A stretch of 64,000 nucleotides of DNA from Agromyces luteolus (GTDB taxonomy: Bacteria > Actinomycetota > Actinomycetes > Actinomycetales > Microbacteriaceae): contig NZ_WODA01000017.1 of NCBI RefSeq assembly GCF_009729855.1, positions 124,001-188,000 on the forward strand, written 5' to 3'. The notes below the pieces were generated by a model. It made no database searches. It saw only the letters and a list, made by a program, of their open reading frames with translations, and was not told where the DNA came from. A program made the position numbers and the translations under genes. Below are positions 51,094 to 64,000 of the stretch, piece by piece. Positions within the stretch are counted from its first letter, which is position 1, and each line of letters starts with the position of its first letter.

Positions 51094-52443
51094 TCAGGCG
51101 AAGGTCGGTCGCGGACGGTCGTCGGTCCGCGGACACCATCCGGCGGGCGTCCGGTCGTAGGCGAAGGCCGGGCCGTCGGCCACGAGCCGGGCGAGGGCGG
51201 CCAGGAACCGGTCGACGTCGTCGGCCGACGACCCCGCGCCGAGGCTCACCCGGAGCCCGTTCGCCCGGGTCGCGAGCCGGTCGAAGAACGGGTGCGCGCA
51301 GAAGCGTCCTGCGCGCACCGAGATCCCGTGCTCGGCGGCGAGCGCGGCGGCGACGAGGCCGACCGATCCGCGCTCGAGCTCGAAGGTCGCGATCCCGAGC
51401 CGGTCGTCGAGGTCGTCGAAGCCGCGCAGCACGCGAATTCCGGGCACCGCGGCGAGGCCCTCGTGCAGGCGAGCGGCGAGCGCGTCCTCGTGGGCACGGC
51501 GGGCGTCGTCGCCGAGCCGCTCGAGCTCGACGAGGGCACGAGCGAGGGCGGCCACCCCGACCACGTTCGGCGTGCCGGCCTCGTGCCGTTCGGGCCCCGT
51601 CTTCCACGAGGCTGCGTCGACCGTCACCGCCTCGACCGCTCCGCCGCCGGCGAGGTGCGCGGGCGCCGCGTCGAGCCAGTCGGCGCGGCCCACGAGCGCG
51701 CCGGCGCCGAAGGGCGCGTACGCCTTGTGGCCCGAGAAGGCGAGGAAGTCGATACCGGATGCCTCGAGGTCGACGCGTCGGTGCGGCAGCAGCTGCGCGG
51801 CATCCACCGCCAGTCGCGCGCCGTGCGCGTGCGCGAGGTCGGAGAGCACGTCGAGCGGCAGCACCTCGCCCGTGAGGTTCGATGCGCCCGTCACCGACAG
51901 CAGCGCGGCCGGTCGGCGGGCGAGCTCGGCGCCGAGCGCGTCGAGCGTCGCGGCGAACGCAGGGCGCGCGACGAGGACGCGCCGCCCGCGACGCTCCCAC
52001 GGCAGCAGGTTGGCGTGGTGCTCGATGTCGAGCACCACGGTCTCCCCGGGCACGGCGCCGGCGAGCAGGTTCAGCGCGTCCGTCGTGTTGCGCGTGAAGA
52101 CCACGTCATCGTCGAGCCGGGCGCCGACGTGCCGCGCGACGCTCACGCGTGCGTCCTCGAGCAGGGCCGTCGACGCCTGCGACGCGTAGCCGGTGCCGCG
52201 GTGCACGCTCGCGTAGTACGGCAGCACGGCGGTGACATGCGCCGCGACCGCGGCGAACGCGGGGGCGGATGCCGCGACGTCGAGGTTCACGTGCCGGACC
52301 CGGCCGCCGCCGAGCACCGGCACCTCGAGGCCGGCGTCGACGAGCGCGGCGAGCGGGCCGGGGCCGCCGGTCGCGCCCGCGGAGCCGGGCGCGCCCGACG
52401 CGGCGGGTGCGGCAGCGGGCACGGTGGTCGCGGTGCTGGTCAT
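51094..52443 (-). CDS. Cysteine-desulfurase-like class-V aminotransferase
   Basis: 449 residues, PLP fold-type I. PLP lysine K240 (FLAFSGHKAYAPFGAGAL), D214 (LAVDAAQLLPH), H142-H143 (IEHHANLLPW) and a C-terminal RAGRFCAHPF Cys loop resembling the SufS/CsdA active-site cysteine. N-terminal about 30 residues are Ala/Gly-rich. ATG 52443 follows AGGAGG. No suf genes or sulfur acceptor lie nearby, so a stand-alone desulfurase or selenocysteine-lyase-like role is possible but unproven. Confidence 0.88.
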   Translation of the reverse strand: MTSTATTVPAAAPAASGAPGSAGATGGPGPLAALVDAGLEVPVLGGGRVRHVNLDVAASAPAFAAVAAHVTAVLPYYASVHRGTGYASQASTALLEDARVSVARHVGARLDDDVVFTRNTTDALNLLAGAVPGETVVLDIEHHANLLPWERRGRRVLVARPAFAATLDALGAELARRPAALLSVTGASNLTGEVLPLDVLSDLAHAHGARLAVDAAQLLPHRRVDLEASGIDFLAFSGHKAYAPFGAGALVGRADWLDAAPAHLAGGGAVEAVTVDAASWKTGPERHEAGTPNVVGVAALARALVELERLGDDARRAHEDALAARLHEGLAAVPGIRVLRGFDDLDDRLGIATFELERGSVGLVAAALAAEHGISVRAGRFCAHPFFDRLATRANGLRVSLGAGSSADDVDRFLAALARLVADGPAFAYDRTPAGWCPRTDDRPRPTFA

Positions 52444-52649
52444 GACGCCTCCTGGCTGGCGGGTGCGTCGAGGCTACGGAAGCCCGGTGCGGCGCCTCAA
52501 CGGCGTCCCGTCACCGTGCGTCACGACGCGACACGCGGCGCAACACGGTCGCGTCGTCGAGCGCCGCGAGCGCCCGCTCGCGCGGTCGTACGATTGACCC
52601 ATCCGGCGCGCTCGCGCCATCCGCCCACCGAACCGGAGCACCCCACGAC

Positions 52650-54356
52650 GTGACGAACGAGCCCGACCAGCCCCGCGACGACCGCACCCCGATCGAGGGC
52701 GACGCCTTCCACCGGCGCGTGCCCGACGGTCGCGGCCTGCAGCTCAGCGGGGTGCCCGAGCTCGTGCTCGTCGAACCCGACGCCCAGCACGCCCGCTTCG
52801 ACCGCGACGACCTCGTGGTGCGCCGCGGCCAGTTCGCGCTGCGGAACGGGCACGCGACCCCGCACGAGTCGATGGTCGAGGACCTGCTCGACGTGGCATC
52901 CGCCCTCGATGAGGCCCGCGTCGACTACCTGCTGGTGCGCCGCGACGGCGGCAGGCCGGTCATCGCCGTCGACCGTCGCGACCGCAAGCGCGTGGTCCGC
53001 TCGCTCGCGAGCGCCTTCGCGAACGAGCCGTTCTACTCGGCGACGCTCGTGCCCGAGACCGCGCCCGACGCGCCCGACGTGCTCGTCGCCGACGGCGAGC
53101 TGTCTACGAAGCGCAAGCCGCTCGCCGTGCGCCTCTACCGTCCGCGGATCGAGCCGGTCGGGCGTCTCCGCTACGGCGCGGAGTCCGCCGTCCAACTCGA
53201 GTTCTGGCGCTTCGGCGACGACGTCATCGAGGCGCCCATCGAGAACGCGCTCATGCGCCGCACCCTCCCGCGCGGCGAGGCGGTCGAGGAGACGGTGCAC
53301 CTGCACGGCCGCGACTGGCGCACGCTCGAGCACATGTGGCAGCCGCTCGCGAGCGACGTCGACTTCGAGATCGACATGGTCTTCTCGTGGGTCGACGGCT
53401 CCGACGTCGAGTTCCTCCGCGAGCGCGCGCGCCGCATGCAGACCTACGTCGTGGGCGAGGGCGACGACTCCGAGGCGCGCTACCGGCAGATCGACGAGCT
53501 GAAGTACGCGCTGCGGTCGGTCTACCTCTTCGCGCCCTGGGTGCGCCGCATCTTCATCTGCACCGATTCGCGCCCGCCGGCATGGCTCGCGAAGCACCCG
53601 AAGGTCACGGTCGTACGCGCCGAGGACATGTTCGCCGACACCGGCGTGCTGCCGACGTACAACTCCCACGCGGTCGAGAGCCAGCTGCACCGCATCCCGG
53701 GCATCGCCGAGCACTTCCTGTACTCGAACGACGACATGTTCTTCGGCCGGCCGGTCTCGCCCGACCTGTTCTTCTCGCCAGGCGGCGTGACGAAGTTCGT
53801 CGAGGCGGGCACGCGCATCGGCCTCGGCGAGTCCGACCCGAGCCGCTCGGGCTTCGAGAACGCGGCGCGCGTGAACCGCGCTCTGCTGCACGAGCGGTTC
53901 GGCAAGGTGACCACGCGCCACCTCGAGCACTGCGCCGCACCGCTCCGCCGGAGCGTCATGGCCGAGCTCGAGGCGACCTTCCCCGACGAGTTCCGCCGCA
54001 CCGCGGCGAGCCGCTTCCGCTCGGCGACCGACATCTCGGTGACCAACTCGCTGTACCACTACTTCGCACTGCTCACGGGCCGCGCGGTCGTGCAGACCGA
54101 CGCGAAGGTCAAGTACATCGAGACCACGCTGCAGCGCGCCCTGCCCGCGATGAAGCGCCTGCTGAAGCGCCGCGACATGGACATGTTCTGCCTGAACGAC
54201 GGCAGCTTCCCCGAGATCTCGGTCGAGGAGCGCACCGAGGCCGTCATCGACTTCCTCGAGCGCTACTTCCCGTTCGCCGCGCCGTGGGAGAAGCCCGAGG
54301 CGGATGCCGCGGCGCGCGCCGCCGGGACGGACGAGCGCCCGAGCCTCACCGCCTGA
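52650..54356 (+). CDS. Stealth-family sugar-phosphate transferase
   Basis: 568 residues. After an N-terminal region of about 230 residues, the Stealth blocks appear in order: CR1 IDMVFSWVDGSD (241-252), CR2 YRQIDELKYALRSVYLFAPWVRRIFICTDSRPP...FLYSNDDMFF (278-365, with the DDM metal motif), CR3 near ATFPDEFRRTAASRF, and CR4-like GSFPEISVEER. These enzymes transfer hexose-1-phosphate from UDP-sugars to surface polysaccharides (GNPTAB relatives). No capsule cluster surrounds it. GTG 52650 has GGAG upstream. A 16-bp tandem duplication (cgcctgatcggaccgc type) spans its stop codon. Confidence 0.9.
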   Translation: MTNEPDQPRDDRTPIEGDAFHRRVPDGRGLQLSGVPELVLVEPDAQHARFDRDDLVVRRGQFALRNGHATPHESMVEDLLDVASALDEARVDYLLVRRDGGRPVIAVDRRDRKRVVRSLASAFANEPFYSATLVPETAPDAPDVLVADGELSTKRKPLAVRLYRPRIEPVGRLRYGAESAVQLEFWRFGDDVIEAPIENALMRRTLPRGEAVEETVHLHGRDWRTLEHMWQPLASDVDFEIDMVFSWVDGSDVEFLRERARRMQTYVVGEGDDSEARYRQIDELKYALRSVYLFAPWVRRIFICTDSRPPAWLAKHPKVTVVRAEDMFADTGVLPTYNSHAVESQLHRIPGIAEHFLYSNDDMFFGRPVSPDLFFSPGGVTKFVEAGTRIGLGESDPSRSGFENAARVNRALLHERFGKVTTRHLEHCAAPLRRSVMAELEATFPDEFRRTAASRFRSATDISVTNSLYHYFALLTGRAVVQTDAKVKYIETTLQRALPAMKRLLKRRDMDMFCLNDGSFPEISVEERTEAVIDFLERYFPFAAPWEKPEADAAARAAGTDERPSLTA

Positions 54357-54384
54357 TCGGACCGCCGCCTGATCGGACCGCCGG

Positions 54385-55383
54385 CTACGGACGGAGCCGC
54401 GACGGACGGAGCGCGAGCGTCGACGGCGGAACCACGACGTGCACGCGCTCGGCATCGGTGGGCGCCGTGCCGGATGCCGCGGCCGGTGCCGGCGCCGCGA
54501 CGGCGTCCCGGATCACGATGCCGTCGGCCGCGAGGCGGCGGGCCGACTCCTCCGCGTCGATGACGTCGAGCGCCGCGTGGTCGCCGAGCGGCACGACCGA
54601 GTGGAGCACGGTCGTCGGGTAGACGTGCACGAGGTTGAACGCGCGGGCCCCGTCCCATCCGCGCGTGCCGCCCGTCGGAACCGTGAGGTCCTGCGTGTAG
54701 CAGCTCGCCGACGCGACCGAGACGGGGATGCCGGCGAACGTCGCGGTCGACGAGTAGTGCAGGTGCCCCGCGATGATCGAGCGGATGTCGCTGCCCGCGA
54801 CGACCTCGGCCAGGGCGGACTGGTCGCGGAGCTCGACCGAGACCGCGAGGTCGAGCACGCTCGGAACCGGCGGGTGGTGCAGCGCGAGGATCGTGCCGTG
54901 CGGCGCGGGGATCGCGAGTTCCTCCGCCAGCCAGTCGAGCTGCTCCCCCGAGAGCTCGCCGTGGTGCCGGCCGGGCACGGTCGAGTCGAGCGTGATCACG
55001 CGGAGGCCGTTCACGTCGTCGACGCGGTCGACCGGGCGCTGCCCGCCGATGCCGTCGCCGAGCAGGCCGCGCCGGAAGGCGTCGCGCTCGTCGTGGTTGC
55101 CCATGACCCAGATGACGCGCGTGCCGAGCCGGGCGGCGACCGGGTCGACGATGCGCCGGATGAGCTCGTACGCCTCGGGCTCGCCCCGGTCGGCGAGGTC
55201 GCCGGTGAACACGATCGCGTCCGGTCGTCCGCCGGACGCCTCGAACTGCTCGAAGAGCTCCCGCAGGTGCCGGTCGGCCGCGACGCGGTCGTAGAGCCGG
55301 CCGCCTCCGGCGAGCAGGTGCGTGTCGCTGACGTGGAGGAGGAAGTGCGACGGCCGAGGGTGCTCGGCCTGTCGGGTGCTCAC
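54385..55383 (-). CDS. Calcineurin-like metallophosphoesterase (CpdA-like)
   Basis: 332 residues. Metal motifs in order: D-x-H (VSDTHL), [18 protein letters not shown], and GHLHY, as in the class-III cyclic nucleotide phosphodiesterase group. The C-terminal region adds a beta-strand dimerisation-like part and a Pro/Ala-rich tail. GTG 55383 has GGAG 6 bases upstream; a longer start at 55440 lacks one. The substrate could be cAMP or another phosphodiester. Convergent with the Stealth gene, 28 bases apart. Confidence 0.88.
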   Translation of the reverse strand: MSTRQAEHPRPSHFLLHVSDTHLLAGGGRLYDRVAADRHLRELFEQFEASGGRPDAIVFTGDLADRGEPEAYELIRRIVDPVAARLGTRVIWVMGNHDERDAFRRGLLGDGIGGQRPVDRVDDVNGLRVITLDSTVPGRHHGELSGEQLDWLAEELAIPAPHGTILALHHPPVPSVLDLAVSVELRDQSALAEVVAGSDIRSIIAGHLHYSSTATFAGIPVSVASASCYTQDLTVPTGGTRGWDGARAFNLVHVYPTTVLHSVVPLGDHAALDVIDAEESARRLAADGIVIRDAVAAPAPAAASGTAPTDAERVHVVVPPSTLALRPSRLRP

Positions 55384-55514
55384 GTGGGCTCCGATCGTTG
55401 CGGGGTACGTCCGGGTGGACACGACGCTAGCGCACCACACCGATCCGAACGTCCGGTGACGGCGGAGTGTGACGGAGCTGAACGCGCACGGCGCGGCGCG
55501 CGCGACCGGCGGGC

Positions 55515-56090
55515 TCAGTCCTTCGTCTTGTCGGGGCGGTTGGTCGCGCCGGGCGGATCCGGACGGCCGTTCCCGTTCGACTCCTCCTTCGGCTCCGGGT
55601 CGGTCGTCGGCTCCGGGTCGATCGCCGGGTCGTCGACCGGGTCGTTCGCCGGGTCGTCGACGGGCGCGGTCGGACCGGGCGTCGCCGAGGAGGTCGGCGG
55701 CGCGGTCGTCGGCGTCGGCGATCCGGACACGGGGCTGGGCATGACGAACCCGGACCCGGGTCGGGGCCGCTCCCCGTCATCGACCGAGCCGCTGCGCTCG
55801 GCGACGGGGGGCTGCGCGATGACGGCCGCCGTCGCGGTGAACGCCGCGCCCGAGACGACGAGCGCACCGACGACGAGCACGAGCAGGCGGTGCGCGGAGA
55901 CCCACGGCAGCACCGGTCCCGCGCGGAACCGCGCGAGCGTGCCGGAGACGACCGCGAGCGCCGCCGCGGTCCCGGCGCCGACGGCCGCGACGGCCCGGCT
56001 CAGGGGGCCCGTGGACCCGGCCGGAGGGGCCGCGTGTCGGCCGCGCCGGCCCGTACCCTGGCCCGCCTCGGGGTCTTGCATGCCGTCCAT
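55515..56090 (-). CDS. Single-pass membrane protein with Pro/Asp repeat tail
   Basis: 191 residues, unrecognised. There is a cytoplasmic-looking Gly/Arg-rich N-terminus, a weaker hydrophobic segment ([21 protein letters not shown]), a strong membrane helix ([24 protein letters not shown]), and an extracellular-type tail rich in Pro, Asp and Thr with repeated DDPxxDP units. ATG 56090 is chosen because a TATGCT -10 overlaps the upstream in-frame ATG at 56126. The tail composition resembles cell-wall spacer regions. Confidence 0.65.
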   Translation of the reverse strand: MDGMQDPEAGQGTGRRGRHAAPPAGSTGPLSRAVAAVGAGTAAALAVVSGTLARFRAGPVLPWVSAHRLLVLVVGALVVSGAAFTATAAVIAQPPVAERSGSVDDGERPRPGSGFVMPSPVSGSPTPTTAPPTSSATPGPTAPVDDPANDPVDDPAIDPEPTTDPEPKEESNGNGRPDPPGATNRPDKTKD

Positions 56091-56169
56091 CGCCTCGTCC
56101 GTCGTTCCGTCGCAGTGCAGCAGCATACCCGCGGAACGGCCCGGTCACCTCCCGAACGGGGGGTCTTGA

Positions 56170-59495
<3,326 letters not shown>

Positions 59496-59516
59496 CGGGC
59501 TGGAACGGAACATGCC

Positions 59517-59550
59517 GGACGGGCCCGGGGCGTTCGCCCCGGGCCCGTCC
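59517..59550. terminator. Bidirectional terminator with TTCG tetraloop
   Basis: GGACGGGCCCGGGGCG and CGCCCCGGGCCCGTCC form a perfect 16-bp GC stem whose loop closes as C(TTCG)G. It lies between the convergent devR and rhaS genes and is the strongest hairpin in the window. Confidence 0.85.
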
Positions 59551-59569
59551 GCGTGCGTGCGGTGACTCC

Positions 59570-60616
59570 TTAGAAGTCGAAGTCGCCGATGTTGTCGGCG
59601 TCGAAGACGTAGGGGTCGCCGAGCAGGACGGTGCCGTCGGCGCCGACCTCGTAGGAGCCGAGCTTGCCGGCCTCGAACGTGTCGCCTTCCTCACCGGTGA
59701 TCTCACCGGTGATCAGCGCCTGCGCCGCCCACGCGGCGAGGTAGCCCAGGTCGGCCGGGTTCCACAGCGCGAACGCGGTGACCGTGCCGTCCTCGACGTA
59801 CTCGCGCATCTGGTTCGGGGTGCCGAGGCCGGTCAGGGCGACCTGGCCCTGGTACTCCGAGGTCGACAGGTAGCGGGCCGCGGCGGCGATGCCGACCGTG
59901 GTGGGCGAGATGATGCCCTTCAGCTCCGGGTAGGTCTGCAGCAGCGCCGCGGTCTTGTCGAACGAGGTCTGGTCGTCGTCGTCGCCGTACACGACCTCGA
60001 CGAGCTCGATGTCGGGGTGGTTGGCGGCCAGCTCCTCCTCCATCATCTCGATCCACGCGTTCTGGTTCGTCGCGTTCGCCGACGCCGACAGGACCGCGAT
60101 CTGGCCCTCGTCGCCGATCTGCTCCGCGATCAGGTCGACCTGGACCTTCGCGATGCCCTCCGCGGTGGCCTGGTTGATGAACAGGTCACGGCACTCCGGG
60201 TTGGTGTCCGAGTCGAACGTGACGACCTTGACCCCGGCGCTGGATGCCTCGTCCAGGGCGTCGCAGATCGCCTCCGGGTCGTTCGCCGAGACCACCAGGG
60301 CGCCCACGCCCTGCTGCGCCGCGGTCTGGATGAAGCTGACCTGCGACGTCGGTGACGCCTCCGACGGGCCGACCTCGGCGAAGGTGCCGCCGAACTCCTC
60401 GACCGCCTCCTCACCACCGGCCGACGAGGTGTCGAAGTACGGGTTGCCCAGGTTCTTCGGCAGGAACGTGACCGACAGGTTCGCATCACCGCCATCGCCG
60501 CCGTCACCCCCGCCATCGCCCCCGCCGGACGCACAGCCCGACAGGGCCAGGACCGTCGCGGCCGCCGCCGCCGTGATCGCCACGCCGAAACGGCGCGAAC
60601 GCTGCATGGTGAACAT
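59570..60616 (-). CDS. rhaS: Rhamnose-type ABC transporter substrate-binding lipoprotein
   Basis: 348 residues with a lipoprotein signal (lipobox LSGC near residue 28), then a short Gly/Asp linker. The type-I sugar-binding fold of the RhaS/LsrB group follows (FLPKNLGNPYFDTSSAGGEEAVEEFGG; LKGIISPTTVGIAAAARYLSTSEYQGQVALTGLGTPNQMREYVEDGTVTAFALWNPADLGYLA; C-terminal DADNIGDFDF). The sequence is closer to RhaS (rhamnose) than LsrB (AI-2), but ligand choice is inferred. ATG 60616 has AAGGAAGGAAAC upstream. Last in the transporter operon, 56 bases after the permease. Confidence 0.87.
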   Translation of the reverse strand: MFTMQRSRRFGVAITAAAAATVLALSGCASGGGDGGGDGGDGGDANLSVTFLPKNLGNPYFDTSSAGGEEAVEEFGGTFAEVGPSEASPTSQVSFIQTAAQQGVGALVVSANDPEAICDALDEASSAGVKVVTFDSDTNPECRDLFINQATAEGIAKVQVDLIAEQIGDEGQIAVLSASANATNQNAWIEMMEEELAANHPDIELVEVVYGDDDDQTSFDKTAALLQTYPELKGIISPTTVGIAAAARYLSTSEYQGQVALTGLGTPNQMREYVEDGTVTAFALWNPADLGYLAAWAAQALITGEITGEEGDTFEAGKLGSYEVGADGTVLLGDPYVFDADNIGDFDF

Positions 60617-60672
60617 CGTTGTTTCCTTCCTTGGTGCCGGTAACCGACTCTGTGTGATTCCAGGTGGAGCGA

Positions 60673-61746
60673 TCAGGACGACGACGCCGCCAGCTCTCGC
60701 TCCTTCTTCTTCCCGATCGCCGAGATCCGCCGACGGCGGAGCCAGGCGAGGAGGCTTGCGGACACCACCGACAGCACGAGCAGCACGCCCGTGATGACGT
60801 TGATGATGTCGCTCGTGACACCGGCGAGCCGGAGCGCGCTGCCGAGCGTGCCGATGAGCAGCACGCCGGCGATGACGCCGTGCAGGGCGCCGCGGCCGCC
60901 GAAGATCGAGACCCCGCCGAGGAGGACCGCGGCGATGACCTGCAGCTCCATGCCCGTCGCGTTGTCGCCGCGGGCGTTGTTGTAGAGCAGCGTGAAGTAC
61001 ACGCCGGCGAAGCCGGAGATGGCGCCGCTCATCACGAACAGAGCGAACTTCGTGCGCCCGACCGCGACGCCCGAGAACGCCGCGGCCTCCTTGTTCAGGC
61101 CGATTGCGTAGAGCGACCGACCGAACGGCGTGAAGTGGAGCAGGATCGCGAACGCGATCGCGAGCACGATGAACGGGATCATGATCCCCGGGATCGGCGT
61201 GCCCGGGATGTTGTCGCGGGCCAGGTCGGACCAGAACTCCGGGAAGTCCGTGATCGCGGTCGTGCCGAGCAGGCCCACGGCGATGCCGCGGAAGAGCGCG
61301 AGCGTGCCGATCGTGACGGCGAGCGAGGGCAGTCCGACGACCGTGACGAGGAACCCGTTGATCACGCCGGCGAGGGTGCCGACGAGGATCGCGGCGATCG
61401 CCGCGACCGGGAACGGCAGGCCGGCCTGGGTCAGGATGCCGGTCATCACGCTCGAGAGGCCGACGATCGAGGCCACCGAGAGGTCGATCTCCTCGGTGAT
61501 GATGATCAGCGTCATCGGGAGGGCGATGAGCAGGATCGGCGCGATGTCCCGCAGCAGGTAGGTCACCGTGAGCGGGCTGTCGAAGTTCGGCACGACCGCG
61601 ATCGAGACGGCGATGACGACGAGCAGCAGCCCGATGATCGCGGCCTCGCGGTTGGCGAGCACGCGTCGCCACAGCGGGGTCGCATACGCCTGGTACGTGC
61701 GGGTGGTCCGGGTGTCCGGAGCGGGAGCCGGTGCCGTGGCGGTCAT
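60673..61746 (-). CDS. Rhamnose-type ABC transporter permease (RhaQ-like)
   Basis: 357 residues, about 8-10 helices, BPD_transp_2 family. ITEEIDLSVASIVGLSSVMTG near 90 and GGVSIFGGRGALHGVIAGVLLIGTLGSALRL near 290 are the paired motifs of sugar permeases of the RbsC/RhaPQ type. The C-terminus is a basic RRRRISAIGKKKERE tail. Its ATG overlaps the stop of the other permease gene. It should heterodimerise with that permease. Confidence 0.9.
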   Translation of the reverse strand: MTATAPAPAPDTRTTRTYQAYATPLWRRVLANREAAIIGLLLVVIAVSIAVVPNFDSPLTVTYLLRDIAPILLIALPMTLIIITEEIDLSVASIVGLSSVMTGILTQAGLPFPVAAIAAILVGTLAGVINGFLVTVVGLPSLAVTIGTLALFRGIAVGLLGTTAITDFPEFWSDLARDNIPGTPIPGIMIPFIVLAIAFAILLHFTPFGRSLYAIGLNKEAAAFSGVAVGRTKFALFVMSGAISGFAGVYFTLLYNNARGDNATGMELQVIAAVLLGGVSIFGGRGALHGVIAGVLLIGTLGSALRLAGVTSDIINVITGVLLVLSVVSASLLAWLRRRRISAIGKKKERELAASSS

Positions 61747-62783
61747 CGCGCTGCCTCCCTGGCTTCGATGAGCTTGCGGTGTTGTCGGACGGCGAGCACG
61801 CGGTCGAGCACGATCGCGCCGATGATGAGGGCGCCGACGACGGCGCGCTGCCAGAAGTCCTGGATGCCGAGGATCGGCAGCGCCCGGTTGATGGTGAGCA
61901 GCAGGTACGCGCCGATCGCCGCGCCCCAGAGCGTTCCGACGCCGCCGGAGATCGCGACGCCGCCGATGACCGCGGCGCCGATGGCCTGCAGCTCGAGGCC
62001 GGTTCCGGCGCCCGAGCTCACGGTGCCGTACCGCGCGGCGTACAGTACGCCGGCGAGGCCCGCGAGCGCGCCGCTGAGCACGAACGCGGTCAGGATGCGC
62101 CGGGTGACGCGGAGGCCGTAGAGGTGCGCCGCATCCGGGTCGGAGCCGATGGCGTAGAACTCGCGCCCGCTGCGGAGGTTGCGCAGCACCCAGGCGGCGA
62201 CGACGAGCACGACGACAGCGATGATCGTGAGGATCGGGATGAACAGGATCTGCCCGGTGCCGAGTCCGCGGAACGCGGCCGGCAGGTCGGAGGCGTTGAT
62301 GCGATCGCTGCCGGTCCAGGCCACGTTGATCCCGCGGTAGATGTACAGCGTTCCGAGCGTGATCACGAGCGCCGGCACCTTGGCGAAGGCGACGAGCGCG
62401 CCGTTGATGAGGCCGAGCACCCCGCCGAGCGCGATGCCCGCGAGGAAGACCGCGAGGATCGGGATGCCGGGCACGTCGATGAAGAGGCGGCCCGTGAGGT
62501 AGGCGGTCAGGCCGAGCACGGAGCCGACCGAGAGGTCGACGTTGCGCGTGATGATCACGACCGCCTGGCCGACGGCGACGAGCATCAGCAGCGACGGGGT
62601 CAGGAGGAGGTCGCGGAAGCCGTCGGTCGAGAACAGGAAGTTCGGATTGACGAGGGTCGCGACGACGATGACGGCGAGCAGGGCGATGAGGATGCCGGTC
62701 TCGCGCGCCTTGAGCAGGTGCGAGACGATCCGCGTCGCCGCCGACGGGGTCGACGGGGCGGGTGGGGCTGCGGTCGCGGTCAC
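61743..62783 (-). CDS. Rhamnose-type ABC transporter permease (RhaP-like)
   Basis: 346 residues, BPD_transp_2 family: [85 protein letters not shown]. The start is GTG 62783 in a GTGA overlap with the ATPase stop. Gene order ATPase-permease-permease-binding protein matches the rhaT-rhaP-rhaQ-rhaS order of rhamnose transporters. Confidence 0.9.
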   Translation of the reverse strand: MTATAAPPAPSTPSAATRIVSHLLKARETGILIALLAVIVVATLVNPNFLFSTDGFRDLLLTPSLLMLVAVGQAVVIITRNVDLSVGSVLGLTAYLTGRLFIDVPGIPILAVFLAGIALGGVLGLINGALVAFAKVPALVITLGTLYIYRGINVAWTGSDRINASDLPAAFRGLGTGQILFIPILTIIAVVVLVVAAWVLRNLRSGREFYAIGSDPDAAHLYGLRVTRRILTAFVLSGALAGLAGVLYAARYGTVSSGAGTGLELQAIGAAVIGGVAISGGVGTLWGAAIGAYLLLTINRALPILGIQDFWQRAVVGALIIGAIVLDRVLAVRQHRKLIEAREAAR

Positions 62784-64000
62784 TTCGCGTCCTCCTTCTC
62801 GGCCGTGGCCGCGAACATCACGGATTCGGGGGTCGCCTCGGCGCGCGGGAACTCGCCGGTCAGCCACCCCTCTCGCATCACGAGCACGCGGTCGGCCATG
62901 CCGAGCACCTCGGGCAGCTCGGAGCTGATCATGAGGATCGCGATGCCGCGCTGGGCGAGCTCGGAGAGCAGCCGGTGGACCTCGGCCTTCGTGCCGACGT
63001 CGATGCCGCGGGTCGGCTCGTCGACGATGAGCACCTTCGGCTCGGTCGCGAGCCACTTGCCGAGCACGACCTTCTGCTGGTTGCCGCCGGACAGCGTCCC
63101 GGTCTCCGCGTCGAGCGCGGCGGTCTTCACCTCGAGCCGGCTCGCCCACACGGCGGCGGCGGCGTTCTCCGCGCGGCTGGTGAGCAGTCCGCCCTTGGCG
63201 AGGGTGTCGCGGATGGCGAGCGTGACGTTCCGGGCGACGGACTCGTCGAGCACGAGCCCCTGCTTGCGCCGGTCCTCGGGGACGAGGGCGAGGCCGCGCG
63301 CCATGGCGACGCGCGGGTTGCCCTTCGGCAACTGCACTCCCCCGACGGTGACGGTGCCGGACTCGTAGGGATCGACGCCGAACACCGCCCGCGCGACCTC
63401 GCTTCGGCCGGCGCCGACGAGGCCGGCCAGGCCGACGATCTCGCCCGCGCGCACCGTGAAGCTGATGTCGTGGAAGATGCCCGGGCGGGTGAGCCCCTCG
63501 ACCACGAGCACGTCCTCGCCGATCTCGGCGGGGAGCTTCGGGAAGAGCTCGGCGACGTCGCGCCCGACCATCTGGCGGACCAGCTCGTCGACGCTGGTGT
63601 CGGCGATCGGCTCGGTGGCGATGTAGCTGCCGTCGCGCATGACCGTGACCGTGTCGCAGAGCGCGAAGACCTCGTCGAAGCGGTGCGAGATGAACATGAG
63701 CGCGCGGCCCTCGTCGCGGAGGCTGCGGGCGACGGCGAACAGTCGCTCGACCTCGACGCCGGAGAGGGCGGCGGTCGGCTCGTCCATGATCAGCACGCGA
63801 GCGTCGAGCGAGATGGCCTTCGCGATCTCGATGATCTGCTGGTCGGCGATCGACAGGCCGTCCGTGATCCGGTCCGGGTCGATCGAGACGCCGAGCCGGC
63901 CGAAGATCTCCTCGGCCTCGGCTCGCATGGCCTTGCGGTCGATGCGTCCGAAGCGGTTCGTGGGCTGGCGGCCCATGAAGATGTTCTCGGTCACCGAGAG
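62780..64000 (-). CDS. rhaT: Rhamnose-type ABC transporter ATPase (5' end outside window)
   Basis: The frame enters at the right edge within the [13 protein letters not shown] segment after the first Q-loop, so the first Walker A and N-terminus are beyond 64000. Visible are the second half of the first nucleotide-binding domain (signature replaced by [16 protein letters not shown], Walker [12 protein letters not shown]) and a complete second domain with degenerate Walker [29 protein letters not shown] and [18 protein letters not shown]. This asymmetric double-ATPase layout is that of sugar importers (RbsA/XylG/RhaT). At least 406 codons are present of about 500. Confidence 0.9.
   Translation of the reverse strand, partial: LSVTENIFMGRQPTNRFGRIDRKAMRAEAEEIFGRLGVSIDPDRITDGLSIADQQIIEIAKAISLDARVLIMDEPTAALSGVEVERLFAVARSLRDEGRALMFISHRFDEVFALCDTVTVMRDGSYIATEPIADTSVDELVRQMVGRDVAELFPKLPAEIGEDVLVVEGLTRPGIFHDISFTVRAGEIVGLAGLVGAGRSEVARAVFGVDPYESGTVTVGGVQLPKGNPRVAMARGLALVPEDRRKQGLVLDESVARNVTLAIRDTLAKGGLLTSRAENAAAAVWASRLEVKTAALDAETGTLSGGNQQKVVLGKWLATEPKVLIVDEPTRGIDVGTKAEVHRLLSELAQRGIAILMISSELPEVLGMADRVLVMREGWLTGEFPRAEATPESVMFAATAEKEDAK

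Noticed and set aside
49313-52000. 895-codon minus-strand frame
   Set aside because: Crosses several real genes on both strands and the family-3 repeats; Arg/Ala-rich with no domain.

Overview
The window is chromosomal DNA of a high-GC actinobacterium. Strong third-position G/C bias, several promoters whose -10 hexamer lies about 7 bases before the start codon (leaderless mRNAs), GTG/TTG starts, stop-start overlaps and a DosR-type two-component system all fit Actinomycetota. The overall character suggests Microbacteriaceae (Agromyces-like), which is an inference. I see no rRNA, tRNA, CRISPR array, prophage or IS transposase. Genes fill nearly everything, and the longer gaps are mostly occupied by palindromic repeats.

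Layout. 1-15.9 kb: a partial peptidoglycan-binding protein; argP/lysE lysine-arginine export; a 2-oxoglutarate/Fe(II)-type oxygenase behind a cysteine-rich leader peptide and hairpin; a DGPF protein with its ECF42-type sigma factor behind a matching promoter; an ABC-2 exporter followed by a NarL-type two-component pair; a diacylglycerol-kinase-like enzyme; a GntR regulator divergent from an alpha/beta hydrolase with shared operators; then murB-hadB-hadA and a DUF937 protein. 16-22 kb: TetR regulator, an N-terminally truncated MFS gene coupled to an amidohydrolase, and an ArsR-SRPBCC pair, interspersed with a family of about 49-bp palindromes.

21.9-30.0 kb (minus strand): a putrescine catabolic operon (gabT, glutamate-type dehydrogenase, aldehyde dehydrogenase, putrescine oxidase, universal stress protein, APC permease). 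30.2-37.8 kb (minus strand): a LVIVD-repeat protein, a DHA2-type MFS transporter and a binding-protein ABC transporter of unknown substrate. A LysR gene at 37.9-38.9 kb separates these from a nine-reading-frame plus-strand operon (38.96-47.4 kb). That operon encodes kynureninase and the whole 3-hydroxyanthranilate meta-cleavage route to pyruvate and acetyl-CoA. In it the 2-aminomuconate deaminase (RidA type) and 3-hydroxyanthranilate 3,4-dioxygenase share one uninterrupted reading frame, with an internal ribosome binding site and GTG before the dioxygenase part.

47.5-64 kb: a PucR regulator with its own inverted repeat, DUF1918, an SGNH hydrolase, an FBP-type zinc-finger protein bracketed by a second palindrome family, a cysteine-desulfurase-like enzyme, a Stealth-type phosphotransferase, a phosphodiesterase, a universal stress protein sharing a DosR-like box with a devS/devR pair, a strong terminator, and a rhamnose-type ABC transporter running off the right edge.

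The least ordinary items are the RidA-dioxygenase fusion frame, the Cys-rich leader before a stand-alone oxygenase, and three families of palindromic repeats, one copy of which is translated inside lysE.
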